A DNA stretch of 64,000 nucleotides from Glaciecola sp964446865 (GCA_964446865.1 CAYURD010000005.1:1-64000), one strand, 5' to 3'; positions 8,716 to 18,416 are shown, counted from the stretch's first letter. Numbers and translations are program-made. Notes: a model not told the origin generated them from the sequence alone.

Positions 8716-9710
8716 TACTTAGAGATGTGTGCGACTAAGTCTAGTACTCTATGTGAATAACCCATTTCGTTATCATACCAAGAGACAACTTTGACGAAGG
8801 TGTCGGTTAGGGCGATACCTGCATCGGCATCAAATATCGATGATTGTGTATCACCTAAAAAGTCGTTTGACACTACAGCGTCTTCTGTGTAGCCAAGCAC
8901 GCCTTTTAACTCACCTTCAGCAGCTGCTTTCATCGTTTCACAAATTTGCTCATAACTAGCAGGCTTTGCAAGGTTAACAGTCAAATCAACAACCGATACA
9001 GTTGGTGTTGGTACTCTAAATGCCATACCTGTTAGTTTTCCATTAAGAGATGGAATGACTTTGCCCACAGCTTTTGCTGCACCTGTAGAAGATGGAATGA
9101 TATTTTGCAATGCACCACGACCACCACGCCAGTCTTTGTGAGACGGACCATCTACGGTTTTTTGCGTTGCCGTTGTCGCATGTACTGTCGTCATAAGACC
9201 ATCTACAATGCCAAAGTTGTCATGAAGAACCTTAGCGATGGGCGCTAAACAGTTAGTTGTGCAAGATGCATTTGACACTATTGCTTGACCAGCGTATTCG
9301 CTATGATTTACGCCCATAACAAACATTGGTGTGTGATCTTTGCTCGGCGCTGACATGACTACTTTTTTAGCACCCGCATCTATGTGTTTTTGTCCGGTTT
9401 CTTCGGTTAAGAATAAACCTGTTGACTCAACAACAACGTCAACATTGACGTCGCCCCAAGCAAGGTTTGCCGGGTCACGTTCGCTTGTTACTCTAACCGT
9501 TTTGCCGTTTACGACCAAGTTACCGTCTTTGGTGTCTACGCTGCCGTCAAATCGACCATGCGTAGAATCGTACTTAAGCATGTAAGCGATGTAATCTAAA
9601 TCTAATAAGTCGTTTACCGCGACGACTTCAATATCATTACGAGCAGCAGCTGCACGCATCACCAAACGGCCTATACGGCCAAAACCATTAATGCCTATTT
9701 TTATTGTCAT
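8715..9710 (-). CDS. gapA: Glyceraldehyde-3-phosphate dehydrogenase, type I
   Basis: It oxidises glyceraldehyde 3-phosphate to 1,3-bisphosphoglycerate with NAD+. The 331-residue protein has the NAD-binding INGFGRIGRL (residues 7-16), catalytic Cys150 in ASCTTNCLAP and the WYDNEMGYSHRV C-terminal motif. A HexR-type palindrome (9730-9744) lies 20 bases before its ATG, which links its expression to the Entner-Doudoroff operon that produces its substrate. It is the ordinary short GAPDH; a second, longer one is at 16898. Confidence 0.97.
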   Translation of the reverse strand: MTIKIGINGFGRIGRLVMRAAAARNDIEVVAVNDLLDLDYIAYMLKYDSTHGRFDGSVDTKDGNLVVNGKTVRVTSERDPANLAWGDVNVDVVVESTGLFLTEETGQKHIDAGAKKVVMSAPSKDHTPMFVMGVNHSEYAGQAIVSNASCTTNCLAPIAKVLHDNFGIVDGLMTTVHATTATQKTVDGPSHKDWRGGRGALQNIIPSSTGAAKAVGKVIPSLNGKLTGMAFRVPTPTVSVVDLTVNLAKPASYEQICETMKAAAEGELKGVLGYTEDAVVSNDFLGDTQSSIFDADAGIALTDTFVKVVSWYDNEMGYSHRVLDLVAHISK

Positions 9711-9729
9711 AAGTGCCTCAAATTTGTTT

Positions 9730-9744
9730 TGTAATTAAATTACG
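9730..9744. promoter_or_regulatory. HexR operator upstream of gapA
   Basis: TGTAATTAAATTACG matches 14 of 15 positions of the HexR palindrome TGTAATTAAATTACA. It sits 20 bases upstream of the gapA start on the minus strand, where it would overlap the promoter or leader. HexR acts on gap genes in Shewanella, so this fits known regulons. Confidence 0.72.
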
Positions 9745-9917
9745 AAAATTATGCACAATAATTTGCTATAAAGCAAAAAAATATTATCATGTGTTGTTTT
9801 ATTACAAATTTTAATTTTTTGTTTATTTTTTCTGAGTAATATTTCTGTATTTTGCTTTATGCAAACGTATTCAATTTTGTATTCGCTAAAGTTGATGAAT
9901 AATGTCACTCTCAGCAA

Positions 9918-9935
9918 AGTGTAAGCGCTTTGTTC
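9918..9935. promoter_or_regulatory. LacI-family-like operator upstream of malQ
   Basis: The sequence AAGTGTAAGCGCTTTGTT is centred on the perfect palindrome AAGCGCTT (9923-9930). A central CG in such a palindrome is typical of LacI-family operators, including maltodextrin regulators. It lies about 60 bases before the malQ ATG in the 281-base gapA-malQ intergenic region. No LacI-family gene is in the window, so the regulator is unknown. Confidence 0.45.
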
Positions 9936-9991
9936 TAATTATAAATTTGTGTTGTGTGACACACACATCAAGCTTAGGATTTTAAAATACC

Positions 9992-12217
9992 ATGACTCAA
10001 CTGACAGACTATTTAATTGAGCAACGCGGAATAGGCACTCAATTTATAGATGCATGGGGTAAACCTGCTAACATCGACCCTAAAAATCAACAGCTTATTT
10101 TGCAATCAATGGGTTATGATTTAAGTGATGATGCAGTGTTGCAAGCACAACTAGAATCTGAAGTTGTCGATTATTGGTGCAAACCCTTAAACCCAGTGAG
10201 TGTTTTTCGCATTGAGCAGTCAATCGTTATTCCTGTGCGTGTAAGTATCGATAATGCGGCAAAGTCACATACGCTAAAGCTGACATTTGAAAACACCAAA
10301 ATCACACCCTTCAAATTTATCCCCGTAGACCATATGTTGGCTGCAAGCCAAGAGATTGATGGCGTAGAGTGGCACGAATATCATGTTACGCTTTCAAAGG
10401 AAGCGCTGCAGCTAAAAAAGATGGGGAAAAATAAAGCGCTAGGTTACCATCAAATTACCCTGTTGCAAGGACGTAAAATACTCGATAAGTCCCGCTTAAT
10501 TATCGCACCGCAAGCGTGTTATATCCCTAAACCCATTGCAGATGGTAAAAAGATATGGGGCTTGAGTGTGCAACTGTATTGCATAAAAAGCCGACGAAAT
10601 TGGGGGATAGGAGACTTTACAGATTTAAGCGAGTTGGTTAAGCAATCATCAGGTTTAGGTGTCGATTTTATTGGTTTAAATCCTATTCATTCTCTTTATC
10701 CAGCTAACCCTGAGGTATGTAGTCCTTACGGACCAAGTTCTCGCCGCTGGCTAAACTACTTATACATTGATGTAACAGCAATTGATGCTTATTCTTCTGC
10801 ATCGGTACAAGCGTGGTTAGTCGACAATAGTGTAGAGGCTAAGCTTCAAACACTTAGAGAAAAAGAGTTTGTTGATTATGAAGGCGTAGCAGAATTAAAG
10901 CACAAAGCGCTTGAATTGGTCTTTGATGAATACAAATTGCGTCACTTGACTAAACAGAACACAAAAGAAAACAAAGCATTTACTGCCTTTAAAGAGGAGG
11001 GCGGTGATAGTTTATCTACGCTTGCTATTTTTGAAGCCTTGCAAACAACGCTAAAAAGACAGGGCAAAGAACACTGGGGATGGCCAGCTTTCCCCGCAAA
11101 ATACCAAGACGCTGATATGCCTGCAGTCATTGACTTTGCTAAAAAAGAAGCTCACTTAGTCGATTTTTATAAGTTTCTACAATGGCAAGCCGCGTTGCAG
11201 TTTGAACAAGCAAGCCAATCTGCGACCAAAGCGGGAATGGAAATAGGCTTATATCGAGACTTAGCAGTAGGCGTAAGCGAAGGTAGTGCAGAGATTTGGG
11301 GAAACAAAGATTTATACTGCACGGATATCAGCGTGGGCGCTCCACCCGATGTCCTTGGGCCATTGGGTCAAAAATGGGGATTGCCGCCTATGGATCCTGC
11401 CCAGTTGTTTAAACAGCAATATCAACCTATCGTAGATTTATTTTCATCCAATATGAAAGGCACCGGTGCCTTACGAATAGATCATGTGATGGCATTGTTG
11501 CGCTTGTGGTGGGTGCATAAAGACGTAGATGCAAGTGAAGGCGCCTATGTGAATTATCCGGTGGATGACTTGCTTGCTATTTTGGCACTCGAAAGTGTGC
11601 GTAACAAAAGCTTGGTCATTGGAGAAGATTTAGGAACAGTACCCGATACTATTCGCGATAAACTGCAAGCCAACGGAATGTATTCATATAGACTGTTCTT
11701 TTTTGAACAAGCTGAAGACGGTGGCTTTTATTCACCTTCACACTATCCCGAGCAGTCAATGGCAACCTTAACAACACACGATATGCCAACATTAAGCGGT
11801 TTTTGGCATTGCGATGACCTTGCGCTTGGGCAAGAAGTTGGTATTTATCCTGATGCGCAAGTTTTGTCTGGCCTTTATGATATTAGGCATGAGAACAAAC
11901 AACAAATTTTAAATACCTTGCATGGTCATGGCTCAATTGGTGATAACATAAGCCGCGATGTTAACTATGTTGGCATGAGCAAAGAGCTTAATTTTAGTAT
12001 GCAAACGCACATGGCAACAGGTTCAAGTGCGCTTTTAAGCTTACAGTTAGAGGATTGGCTCGAAATGGAAAAACCCGTCAATATTCCAGGCACATTTGAC
12101 GAGTATCCTAATTGGCGACGTAAATTAAGCCATGACATAGAAGATATATTTTCAAGAGATGACGTTAAAGAATTAGCCCTTGAGCTAAGTAGGCGCAGAG
12201 AACAAGCTAGCAAATAG
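9992..12217 (+). CDS. malQ: 4-alpha-glucanotransferase (amylomaltase)
   Basis: MalQ (GH77) disproportionates maltodextrins, moving glucan chains between acceptors in the cytoplasm. The 741-residue length fits the proteobacterial form with its extra N-terminal domain. Motifs seen are SRRNWGIGDFTDL, SPYGPSSRRWLNYLYID, the nucleophile region ALRIDHVMAL, the acid/base region VIGEDLGTVPD and TTHDMPTLSGFW. It starts a plus-strand set with glgB 18 bases later. A LacI-like operator lies upstream. Confidence 0.95.
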   Translation: MTQLTDYLIEQRGIGTQFIDAWGKPANIDPKNQQLILQSMGYDLSDDAVLQAQLESEVVDYWCKPLNPVSVFRIEQSIVIPVRVSIDNAAKSHTLKLTFENTKITPFKFIPVDHMLAASQEIDGVEWHEYHVTLSKEALQLKKMGKNKALGYHQITLLQGRKILDKSRLIIAPQACYIPKPIADGKKIWGLSVQLYCIKSRRNWGIGDFTDLSELVKQSSGLGVDFIGLNPIHSLYPANPEVCSPYGPSSRRWLNYLYIDVTAIDAYSSASVQAWLVDNSVEAKLQTLREKEFVDYEGVAELKHKALELVFDEYKLRHLTKQNTKENKAFTAFKEEGGDSLSTLAIFEALQTTLKRQGKEHWGWPAFPAKYQDADMPAVIDFAKKEAHLVDFYKFLQWQAALQFEQASQSATKAGMEIGLYRDLAVGVSEGSAEIWGNKDLYCTDISVGAPPDVLGPLGQKWGLPPMDPAQLFKQQYQPIVDLFSSNMKGTGALRIDHVMALLRLWWVHKDVDASEGAYVNYPVDDLLAILALESVRNKSLVIGEDLGTVPDTIRDKLQANGMYSYRLFFFEQAEDGGFYSPSHYPEQSMATLTTHDMPTLSGFWHCDDLALGQEVGIYPDAQVLSGLYDIRHENKQQILNTLHGHGSIGDNISRDVNYVGMSKELNFSMQTHMATGSSALLSLQLEDWLEMEKPVNIPGTFDEYPNWRRKLSHDIEDIFSRDDVKELALELSRRREQASK

Positions 12218-12235
12218 ATTTTATAGAGGTCATAA

Positions 12236-14449
12236 ATGCAGATAGAACAGCAACTACTTTCGGGCCGCTGTGCAGAACCTTTTTCCCATCTTGGATGGTT
12301 TGAAAATGGAAAGCAAACTACCGTCAATGTGTGGTTTCCGCATGCTTTGAGTGTAAAAATAAGAAAAACATCCACGCGTAGAGTGATTGCTGAATTAAGT
12401 AAATTGTCTGGCGGCATGTTTTCTGTCGACTTGTCTGGAAAAAAAGCAGAATATGCTGAATACGAGGTGGTAGCGACAACTACACAGGGGGAGCATATTT
12501 ACACTGACCCTTATCAGTTCAAAGACTTTGCATATCATGCCGTGCATTTTATTGACCACGCGCCAGAGAATTTATATAAACAAGCGGGTGCTCAAATCAT
12601 AAGCACCGAGTCTGGTGTGCAAGGTGTTCGTTTTGCTGTATTTGCGCCAAATGCTAGTGCTGTTTCCTTAATCGGGGATTTTAACTTTTGGGATAAAGCC
12701 TGTCATCCAATGCAACGCACCGACTTGGGCTATTGGGTGTTGTTTTTACCTGGCGCGAAAGCGGGTGATTTGTATAAGTACGCAATCGCCGATGCACATG
12801 GCAATCAATTACCTGATAAATCGGACCCACTTGGTTTCAGCCAACATCAATATCCTTCGCATGCCTCTGTTGTTTACGATCATGATGCCTATAAATGGCA
12901 AGACGATAAGTGGCAAAAACGAGCTAAAAAACACAATCCCTATGAATCTGCGATGAGTATTTATGAAGTCCACTTAGGCTCATGGAAACGTCCATTTCCT
13001 GCTCAAGACAATAAACAGTATCTAAGCTACAAAGATTTAGCCAAAGACCTCGTCGATTATGTATCTGACATGGGGTATACCCATATAGAAGTGATGCCTG
13101 TTTCAGAGTATCCATTTGATGGTTCTTGGGGATATCAACCGGTTGGTTTGTTTGCACCCACGAGTCGCTTTGGCTCACCAGACGAGTTTAAGTACTTTGT
13201 AGATTGCTGTCATCAACAAAATATTGGCGTTATTATCGATTGGGTACCTGCGCATTTCCCGGAAGACGGTCATGGATTAGCGCGATTTGATGGCACACAT
13301 GTATATGAATATGAAGATCCTCGTAAAGGTTGGCATCCAGATTGGAACTCATGTATTTATGACTTTGGTAAAGACACGGTTCGTCAATTTTTAGTCGCTA
13401 ATGCACTGTTTTGGTTTGATAAATTTAAAGTTGACGGTATTCGGGTAGATGCGGTTGCGTCAATGCTTTACCTAGATTACTCCAGAAACGACGGAGAGTG
13501 GATACCGAATGTCGATGGTGGCAATCATAACTATGAGGCCATTAGCCTCTTGCAATGGATGAACAGCGAAGTCTACGCTAAGTTTCCTAATGCTATTACC
13601 ATTGCTGAAGAGTCAACATCATTTGCTGGTGTATCTAAACCGGTTTCAAGTGGCGGCTTAGGGTTTGGTTTTAAATGGAATATGGGCTGGATGCATGATT
13701 CTTTGCATTACATTGCGAAAGATCCTGCCTATCGCCGTTATCATCATGGCGAGCTAACATTCTCAATGGTGTATGCCTATGATGAAAATTTTGTGCTGCC
13801 CATTTCCCATGATGAAGTTGTGCATGGCAAAGGTTCAATGATCCAAAAAATGCCAGGAGATGATTGGCAGAAGTTTGCAAACCTTCGTACTTATTATGGT
13901 TTTATGTTTGGTCATCCGGGTAAAAAACTGCAGTTTATGGGCAATGAAATAGCCCAATTTGCTGAGTGGAATCATGATCAATCACTCGATTGGCACAGTC
14001 TAGATGCTGAGATAGTAGGCAGTAAAAAGCATCAGCAATTGCAGACACTTTATAAAGCACTAAATCACACATATAAAAACCATCCGGCCTTGTATGAGCT
14101 TGACCATGAGCAGAGCGGATTTAGGTGGTTAGATTTGCATAATAACGAGCAATCTATATTGTCGTTCGCTCGATTCGCAAAAATTAGCACAAATAATACA
14201 AAAGCGAGTAGCGATGTAATTGTTTGTGTTGCGAATTTTACGCCGTCGGTTCACGAAACTTTTAGGTTAGGCGTCCCTCATAAAGGGGAATATGAATTAT
14301 TACTTAATACTGATGATTCTGAATTTGGCGGTAGTGGCTTTGAAACAATTGCATCTGTCAAATCCGAAAAGCTGGCATGGAATGACATGGACAATAGTAT
14401 TGAAATTAGCATTCCGCCTTTGGCAACATTATTTTATAAGTGCAAATAA
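12236..14449 (+). CDS. glgB: 1,4-alpha-glucan branching enzyme
   Basis: GlgB cuts alpha-1,4-glucan chains and reattaches them by alpha-1,6 bonds in glycogen synthesis. The 737-residue protein has an N-terminal carbohydrate-binding module 48 segment (about 125-215; VRFAVFAPNASAVSLIGDFN) and a GH13 catalytic barrel. The nucleophile D405 (DGIRVDAVASML) and acid/base E458 (TIAEEST) sit at the same numbers as in E. coli GlgB, and SHDEVVHGKGS carries the transition-state residues. It follows malQ by 18 bases. No glgC, glgA or glgP lies in the window. Confidence 0.96.
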   Translation: MQIEQQLLSGRCAEPFSHLGWFENGKQTTVNVWFPHALSVKIRKTSTRRVIAELSKLSGGMFSVDLSGKKAEYAEYEVVATTTQGEHIYTDPYQFKDFAYHAVHFIDHAPENLYKQAGAQIISTESGVQGVRFAVFAPNASAVSLIGDFNFWDKACHPMQRTDLGYWVLFLPGAKAGDLYKYAIADAHGNQLPDKSDPLGFSQHQYPSHASVVYDHDAYKWQDDKWQKRAKKHNPYESAMSIYEVHLGSWKRPFPAQDNKQYLSYKDLAKDLVDYVSDMGYTHIEVMPVSEYPFDGSWGYQPVGLFAPTSRFGSPDEFKYFVDCCHQQNIGVIIDWVPAHFPEDGHGLARFDGTHVYEYEDPRKGWHPDWNSCIYDFGKDTVRQFLVANALFWFDKFKVDGIRVDAVASMLYLDYSRNDGEWIPNVDGGNHNYEAISLLQWMNSEVYAKFPNAITIAEESTSFAGVSKPVSSGGLGFGFKWNMGWMHDSLHYIAKDPAYRRYHHGELTFSMVYAYDENFVLPISHDEVVHGKGSMIQKMPGDDWQKFANLRTYYGFMFGHPGKKLQFMGNEIAQFAEWNHDQSLDWHSLDAEIVGSKKHQQLQTLYKALNHTYKNHPALYELDHEQSGFRWLDLHNNEQSILSFARFAKISTNNTKASSDVIVCVANFTPSVHETFRLGVPHKGEYELLLNTDDSEFGGSGFETIASVKSEKLAWNDMDNSIEISIPPLATLFYKCK

Positions 14450-14529
14450 TGTGCGCATTGAAGTAAATTAGTAACGGCAACATCCACACTATTCAAACAC
14501 GGTCTAGAATAAGGGATAAAATAATTACC

Positions 14530-16644
14530 ATGAGTCAGCAGTCTCTTATCGCAAATTTGGGTGAGTTCGAGTTAATCAGAGGAAATTTTGAGCAACATGG
14601 CGCAAGCATGGGGAATGGCGGCTGTAATTTTGTCATTTATGCGCCTGATGCAGAGGAAGTGTTTTTGTGTCTATTTGATAAAGACGAAAACCCCTTAGCT
14701 CAAATTGCTTTGCTGCAGCGTTTACAGTCTAAATGGTGTGGATTTATAAAAGGCGTTAATCAAAATCATCTTTACGCTTACCGTTTGCGCCCTAAAAAAG
14801 GCCGCAGAGTGCACCCCGAATCGAGTGTTCAGAAATTACTCATTGACCCCTATGCAAAAGCGTTAAATAGACCACTATCGTTTGACAGTAAAGAATATCG
14901 TGGTGACTCACATCACATGATCCCCAAGGCTCTGATTTTATCCAGTGCTGCGAGCAATAATAAAGAGCGCAACAAAAGCGAATCGCTTCGTCCCATGAGT
15001 ATCCCTCCTGAAACAAGGGTTATTTATGAAGCGCACGTAAAGGGAATGACGGCCTTGCATCCAGATGTTCCCGAAGAGCATCGAGGCAAGTATTTAGGCG
15101 CAAGCCATCCTTCTGTGATAAAACATTTACTATCACTGGGCATTACCAGCGTTCAGTTTTTGCCTTTAATGTCATTTATGCCCGAACCGTTTATCACTCA
15201 AAAAGGTTTAACCAATTATTGGGGTTACAACCCCATTAACTTCTTTGCCCCCGAACCTCGATATGCGAATAAAGATGCGGTAAGTGAATGTAAAGCGATG
15301 ATACAAGCTTATCGAGATGCCAATATTGAAGTTATTCTTGATGTCGTATTTAACCATACATGTGAAGCTGGTGACGATGGCCCTGTTATCAGTTTTAGAG
15401 GGTTTTGCGAATCTCACGCTTATTTGATGGATTACAATGACGAATCGGATACCTTCCAATACGTGAATTATTCTGGCTGTGGTAATACCGTTAAAGTATC
15501 TGATCACTACATTATGAATCTACTCTTAGATGCGCTTAGGTATTGGGTTACCGAAATGGGGGTGAGTGGCTTTAGATTTGATTTAGCAAGTGTGGTAGGG
15601 CGGGAGGTTTTTGAATTTAAAAATACCGCGACCTTTTTTAAAGTCCTTAAACAAGACCCCGTCCTTAAAAATGCGTTAATGCTAGCCGAACCTTGGGATA
15701 TTGGTCCGGGAGGTTATCAACTCGGGCATTACCCTGATTATTGGTTGGAAGTAAATGATAAATTCAGAGATGTTGTACGAGGTTTTTGGCGTGGTGACAA
15801 GGGGCTTAAAGGTGAATTCGCAACCCGTTTAATGGGATCACGAGACATTTTTCGAAAAACCTTAAGACCAATGCATGCAAGTGTTAATAATGTCAGCTAT
15901 CACGACGGGTTTACTTTGCACGATATCGTGAGTTATGAGCAAAAACATAACGATGCCAACTTAGAAGATAATCGAGACGGTCACAATCATAATTTAAGTG
16001 CCAACTATGGTGAAGAAGGCGTCACCACTAAGCCTGAGATTTTAGCGATAAGAGAGCAACAAAAACGGAATCTGTTTGCCACTTTACTGTTAAGTCAGGG
16101 CACTCCTCATATTTTAGGCGGGGACGAGCTCAGTAAAACTCAACACGGCAACAATAACGCATATTGCCAAGACAATGGCATTAACTACTATCATTGGGAC
16201 CTTAGTGCTGACCAGGAAAAGTTTCTAAATTACTGCCGATACGTTGTTAAACTGCGGGCCAACAATCCTGTATTGCAACAAATGAACTTTGCTGATGATT
16301 TATTTGATAACAAGCAAAATATTTTGTCAGCGGTTTGGTATCGACGAGATGGTAGCCACAAGTCGGATATTGATTGGGTTAATCATGAGCATCACTGTTT
16401 TGCACTTCATATTTTCGCCGAGGTCGAATTGGACGATGAGTTAGTTAAACAAGATTGGTTATTTTGTATTAATAGTCTTGATAAAGAACGAGAATTTACA
16501 GTGTCAATTCTGCAAAGCGATACCCAACAATGGAAACTTATGTTAGATACCGCCCTAACGACATCGAAAAATTATCACGAACAAGTGATTCAAGCTGTCT
16601 TCAACATGCCTGCACGATCAATTAGGGTATATAAAAAACAATAA
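14530..16644 (+). CDS. glgX: Glycogen debranching enzyme GlgX
   Basis: GlgX hydrolyses alpha-1,6 branches of phosphorylase-trimmed glycogen. The 704-residue protein has an N-terminal CBM48-like segment and a GH13_11 barrel: VIYEAHVKGMT (164-174), VFNHTCE (273-279), nucleophile D351 in GFRFDLAS, acid/base E387 in LAEPWDIGPGGYQLG, and GGDELSKTQHGNNNAYCQDN. An 80-base gap separates it from glgB, so it may belong to the same transcript. The hairpin at 16713-16738 could end it. Confidence 0.94.
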   Translation: MSQQSLIANLGEFELIRGNFEQHGASMGNGGCNFVIYAPDAEEVFLCLFDKDENPLAQIALLQRLQSKWCGFIKGVNQNHLYAYRLRPKKGRRVHPESSVQKLLIDPYAKALNRPLSFDSKEYRGDSHHMIPKALILSSAASNNKERNKSESLRPMSIPPETRVIYEAHVKGMTALHPDVPEEHRGKYLGASHPSVIKHLLSLGITSVQFLPLMSFMPEPFITQKGLTNYWGYNPINFFAPEPRYANKDAVSECKAMIQAYRDANIEVILDVVFNHTCEAGDDGPVISFRGFCESHAYLMDYNDESDTFQYVNYSGCGNTVKVSDHYIMNLLLDALRYWVTEMGVSGFRFDLASVVGREVFEFKNTATFFKVLKQDPVLKNALMLAEPWDIGPGGYQLGHYPDYWLEVNDKFRDVVRGFWRGDKGLKGEFATRLMGSRDIFRKTLRPMHASVNNVSYHDGFTLHDIVSYEQKHNDANLEDNRDGHNHNLSANYGEEGVTTKPEILAIREQQKRNLFATLLLSQGTPHILGGDELSKTQHGNNNAYCQDNGINYYHWDLSADQEKFLNYCRYVVKLRANNPVLQQMNFADDLFDNKQNILSAVWYRRDGSHKSDIDWVNHEHHCFALHIFAEVELDDELVKQDWLFCINSLDKEREFTVSILQSDTQQWKLMLDTALTTSKNYHEQVIQAVFNMPARSIRVYKKQ

Positions 16645-16712
16645 AACCTAAAATAATAAATGTAATTTTATTTCAAAAATAAAGGCTGTTCTCTTCTTTA
16701 TGAGTCTGTGGA

Positions 16713-16738
16713 GGCAAAAAATCACTTGGTTTTTTGCC
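16713..16738 (+). terminator. Hairpin downstream of glgX
   Basis: GGCAAAAAATC and GGTTTTTTGCC pair perfectly (11 pairs including one T-G) around the loop ACTT. The stem itself carries the A/T tract, as in bidirectional terminators, but no long T-run follows. It sits 69 bases after the glgX stop and 160 before the next gene. Confidence 0.55.
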
Positions 16739-16821
16739 TTCATTCTTGTCAATGTCAGATTATTACTATCAAAACTTAATAAATCCCTGCTTTGAAAGTC
16801 AAAGTGAAAGTTTTCACCAAT

Positions 16822-16849
16822 TTGGCATTTTCTGAAGCTTTGCTAGAAT
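16822..16849 (+). promoter_or_regulatory. Candidate sigma70 promoter of the long GAPDH gene
   Basis: TTGGCA (16822-16827) and TAGAAT (16844-16849) with a 16-base spacer lie 49 bases before the ATG at 16898. Each hexamer differs from consensus at one position. Confidence 0.55.
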
Positions 16850-16897
16850 GCGCGCAAATTCAATTTATTTTAATATTTGTGCAAAGGGAAGACCTCA

Positions 16898-18349
16898 ATG
16901 AATCAGCAGTTTGAGCAAGAATTACAATCAAGTTGGCAAGAAAGACAAGAATTTGCTGAGCGAATGTTACCTATCGTTGGTGGTTTATATCGCAATCATG
17001 CTGTTGAAATTTTGGTTTATGGGCGAACACTATTAAATGCCAGTGTAATTGATCTAATAAAAGCACACCGTAGCGTCAGATTGTACGAAGGCGTTAAGTT
17101 ACGTTTGCGTGAAAGCTGGCCCATTCTTGAGCTAATTAATCAAATGAAGCTTGCGCCGTGCGAAATTGATATCGGTAAACTAGCGTATGACTTTCATTAT
17201 GGGAAAAACAAATCGCAGACTGATTTAGCCGCGTTTTTGCGCCATGAATTAGAAACAGTCGCAGATAAAGACGATACTCATAAGCCAAGAGACGTCGTCT
17301 TGTATGGATTTGGTCGAATAGGGCGATTGCTTGCTCGTTTAATGATAGAGCGTCAAGGAAAAGCAAATAAATTGCGCTTAAAAGCAATTGTTGTGCGCGG
17401 CGGCAAGGAAGGCGATTTAGAAAAGCGCGCGAGTCTGCTTCGCAGAGACTCAGTTCATGGTCCATTTAATGGCAGTATTACGGTTGATACTCAGCGTAAA
17501 GCGATTAAAGCGAACGGTTCGTTTATTCAAGTGATTTATGCCAATCATCCCAGTGAGGTTGATTATACGCAATACGGTATACAAGACGCGTTAGTGATTG
17601 ATAATACCGGTATGTGGCGAGATGAAGAGGGTTTGTCACAACATTTGCGTGCCAAAGGTGCGGCTAAAGTACTATTAACTGCGCCAGGCAAAGGCCACAT
17701 AAAAAATGTTGTATACGGTGTAAATCAACATGACATTACAAGTAACGATACTGTTTTGTCGGCTGCAAGTTGCACTACTAACGCGATTACGCCCGTGCTT
17801 AAAGCGCTTGACGAAGAGTATGGTATTGACAGTGGTCACGTAGAAACGGTGCATTCGTTTACTAACGATCAGAATTTGATAGACAACTATCACAAAGCAG
17901 AGCGCAGAGGCAGAGCGGCTTCTTTAAACATGGTAATTACCGAAACTGGCGCAGCAAAGGCTGTCTCAAAGGCTTATCCTAAATTAGAGGGTAAGCTGAC
18001 GGGTAACGCAATCAGAGTGCCTACACCCAATGTATCCATGGCGATACTAAATTTGACGCTTAATAGCGATGCAGACAAAGAAAGTATAAATACTTACTTA
18101 CGAAATATGTCCTTATTTAGTGAACTACAGCATCAAATAGACTATACCGCGTCGACTGAAATTGTTTCTACCGACTTGGTGGGCACGCGAGCCCCTGCTA
18201 TTGTTGATTCGCAAGCGACAATTGTATCGGGTAATAAAGCAACGCTATATGTGTGGTATGACAACGAGTTTGGCTATTCTTGTCAGGTCATGAAGGTGGT
18301 GACTGATATGGCGGGATTGTTGGTACCTTCGTTACCTGAGCTATCGTAA
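16898..18349 (+). CDS. Long-form glyceraldehyde-3-phosphate dehydrogenase
   Basis: The protein is a GAPDH with about 130 extra N-terminal residues. The ATG at 16898 is chosen because AAGGGAA stands 8 bases upstream; the in-frame TTG at 16877 has no such site. The 483 residues contain the NAD-binding LYGFGRIGRLL (135-145) after the extension, catalytic Cys292 in ASCTTNAITP, NAIRVPTPNVSMA and VWYDNEFGYSCQ. Similar ~480-residue GAPDHs occur in Shewanella and Vibrio relatives alongside normal GapA. The active-site set looks complete, so an enzymatic, perhaps gluconeogenic or stress role is likely. The function of the charged, helical N-terminal extension is unknown. Confidence 0.88.
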   Translation: MNQQFEQELQSSWQERQEFAERMLPIVGGLYRNHAVEILVYGRTLLNASVIDLIKAHRSVRLYEGVKLRLRESWPILELINQMKLAPCEIDIGKLAYDFHYGKNKSQTDLAAFLRHELETVADKDDTHKPRDVVLYGFGRIGRLLARLMIERQGKANKLRLKAIVVRGGKEGDLEKRASLLRRDSVHGPFNGSITVDTQRKAIKANGSFIQVIYANHPSEVDYTQYGIQDALVIDNTGMWRDEEGLSQHLRAKGAAKVLLTAPGKGHIKNVVYGVNQHDITSNDTVLSAASCTTNAITPVLKALDEEYGIDSGHVETVHSFTNDQNLIDNYHKAERRGRAASLNMVITETGAAKAVSKAYPKLEGKLTGNAIRVPTPNVSMAILNLTLNSDADKESINTYLRNMSLFSELQHQIDYTASTEIVSTDLVGTRAPAIVDSQATIVSGNKATLYVWYDNEFGYSCQVMKVVTDMAGLLVPSLPELS

Positions 18350-18365
18350 CATCACTGATTGATAG

Positions 18366-18416
18366 AAAAGCTCGTTGCATTTGTTGCCTTGTAGGCGCGG
18401 ATGCGCGAGCTTTTTT
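18366..18416 (+). terminator. Intrinsic terminator after the long GAPDH gene
   Basis: AAAAGCTCG (18366-18374) pairs with CGAGCTTTT (18406-18414), and the inner TTGCAT/ATGCG extends the stem. It is followed by T residues and lies 17 bases after the stop codon. Confidence 0.75.

Noticed and set aside
9735..9917. A 60-codon minus-strand frame upstream of gapA
   Set aside because: It is an AT-rich intergenic stretch giving a K/I/N-rich translation, and it overlaps the HexR site and gapA leader.
11965..12417. A 150-codon minus-strand frame across the malQ-glgB boundary
   Set aside because: It is antisense to two well-supported genes and has no family resemblance.
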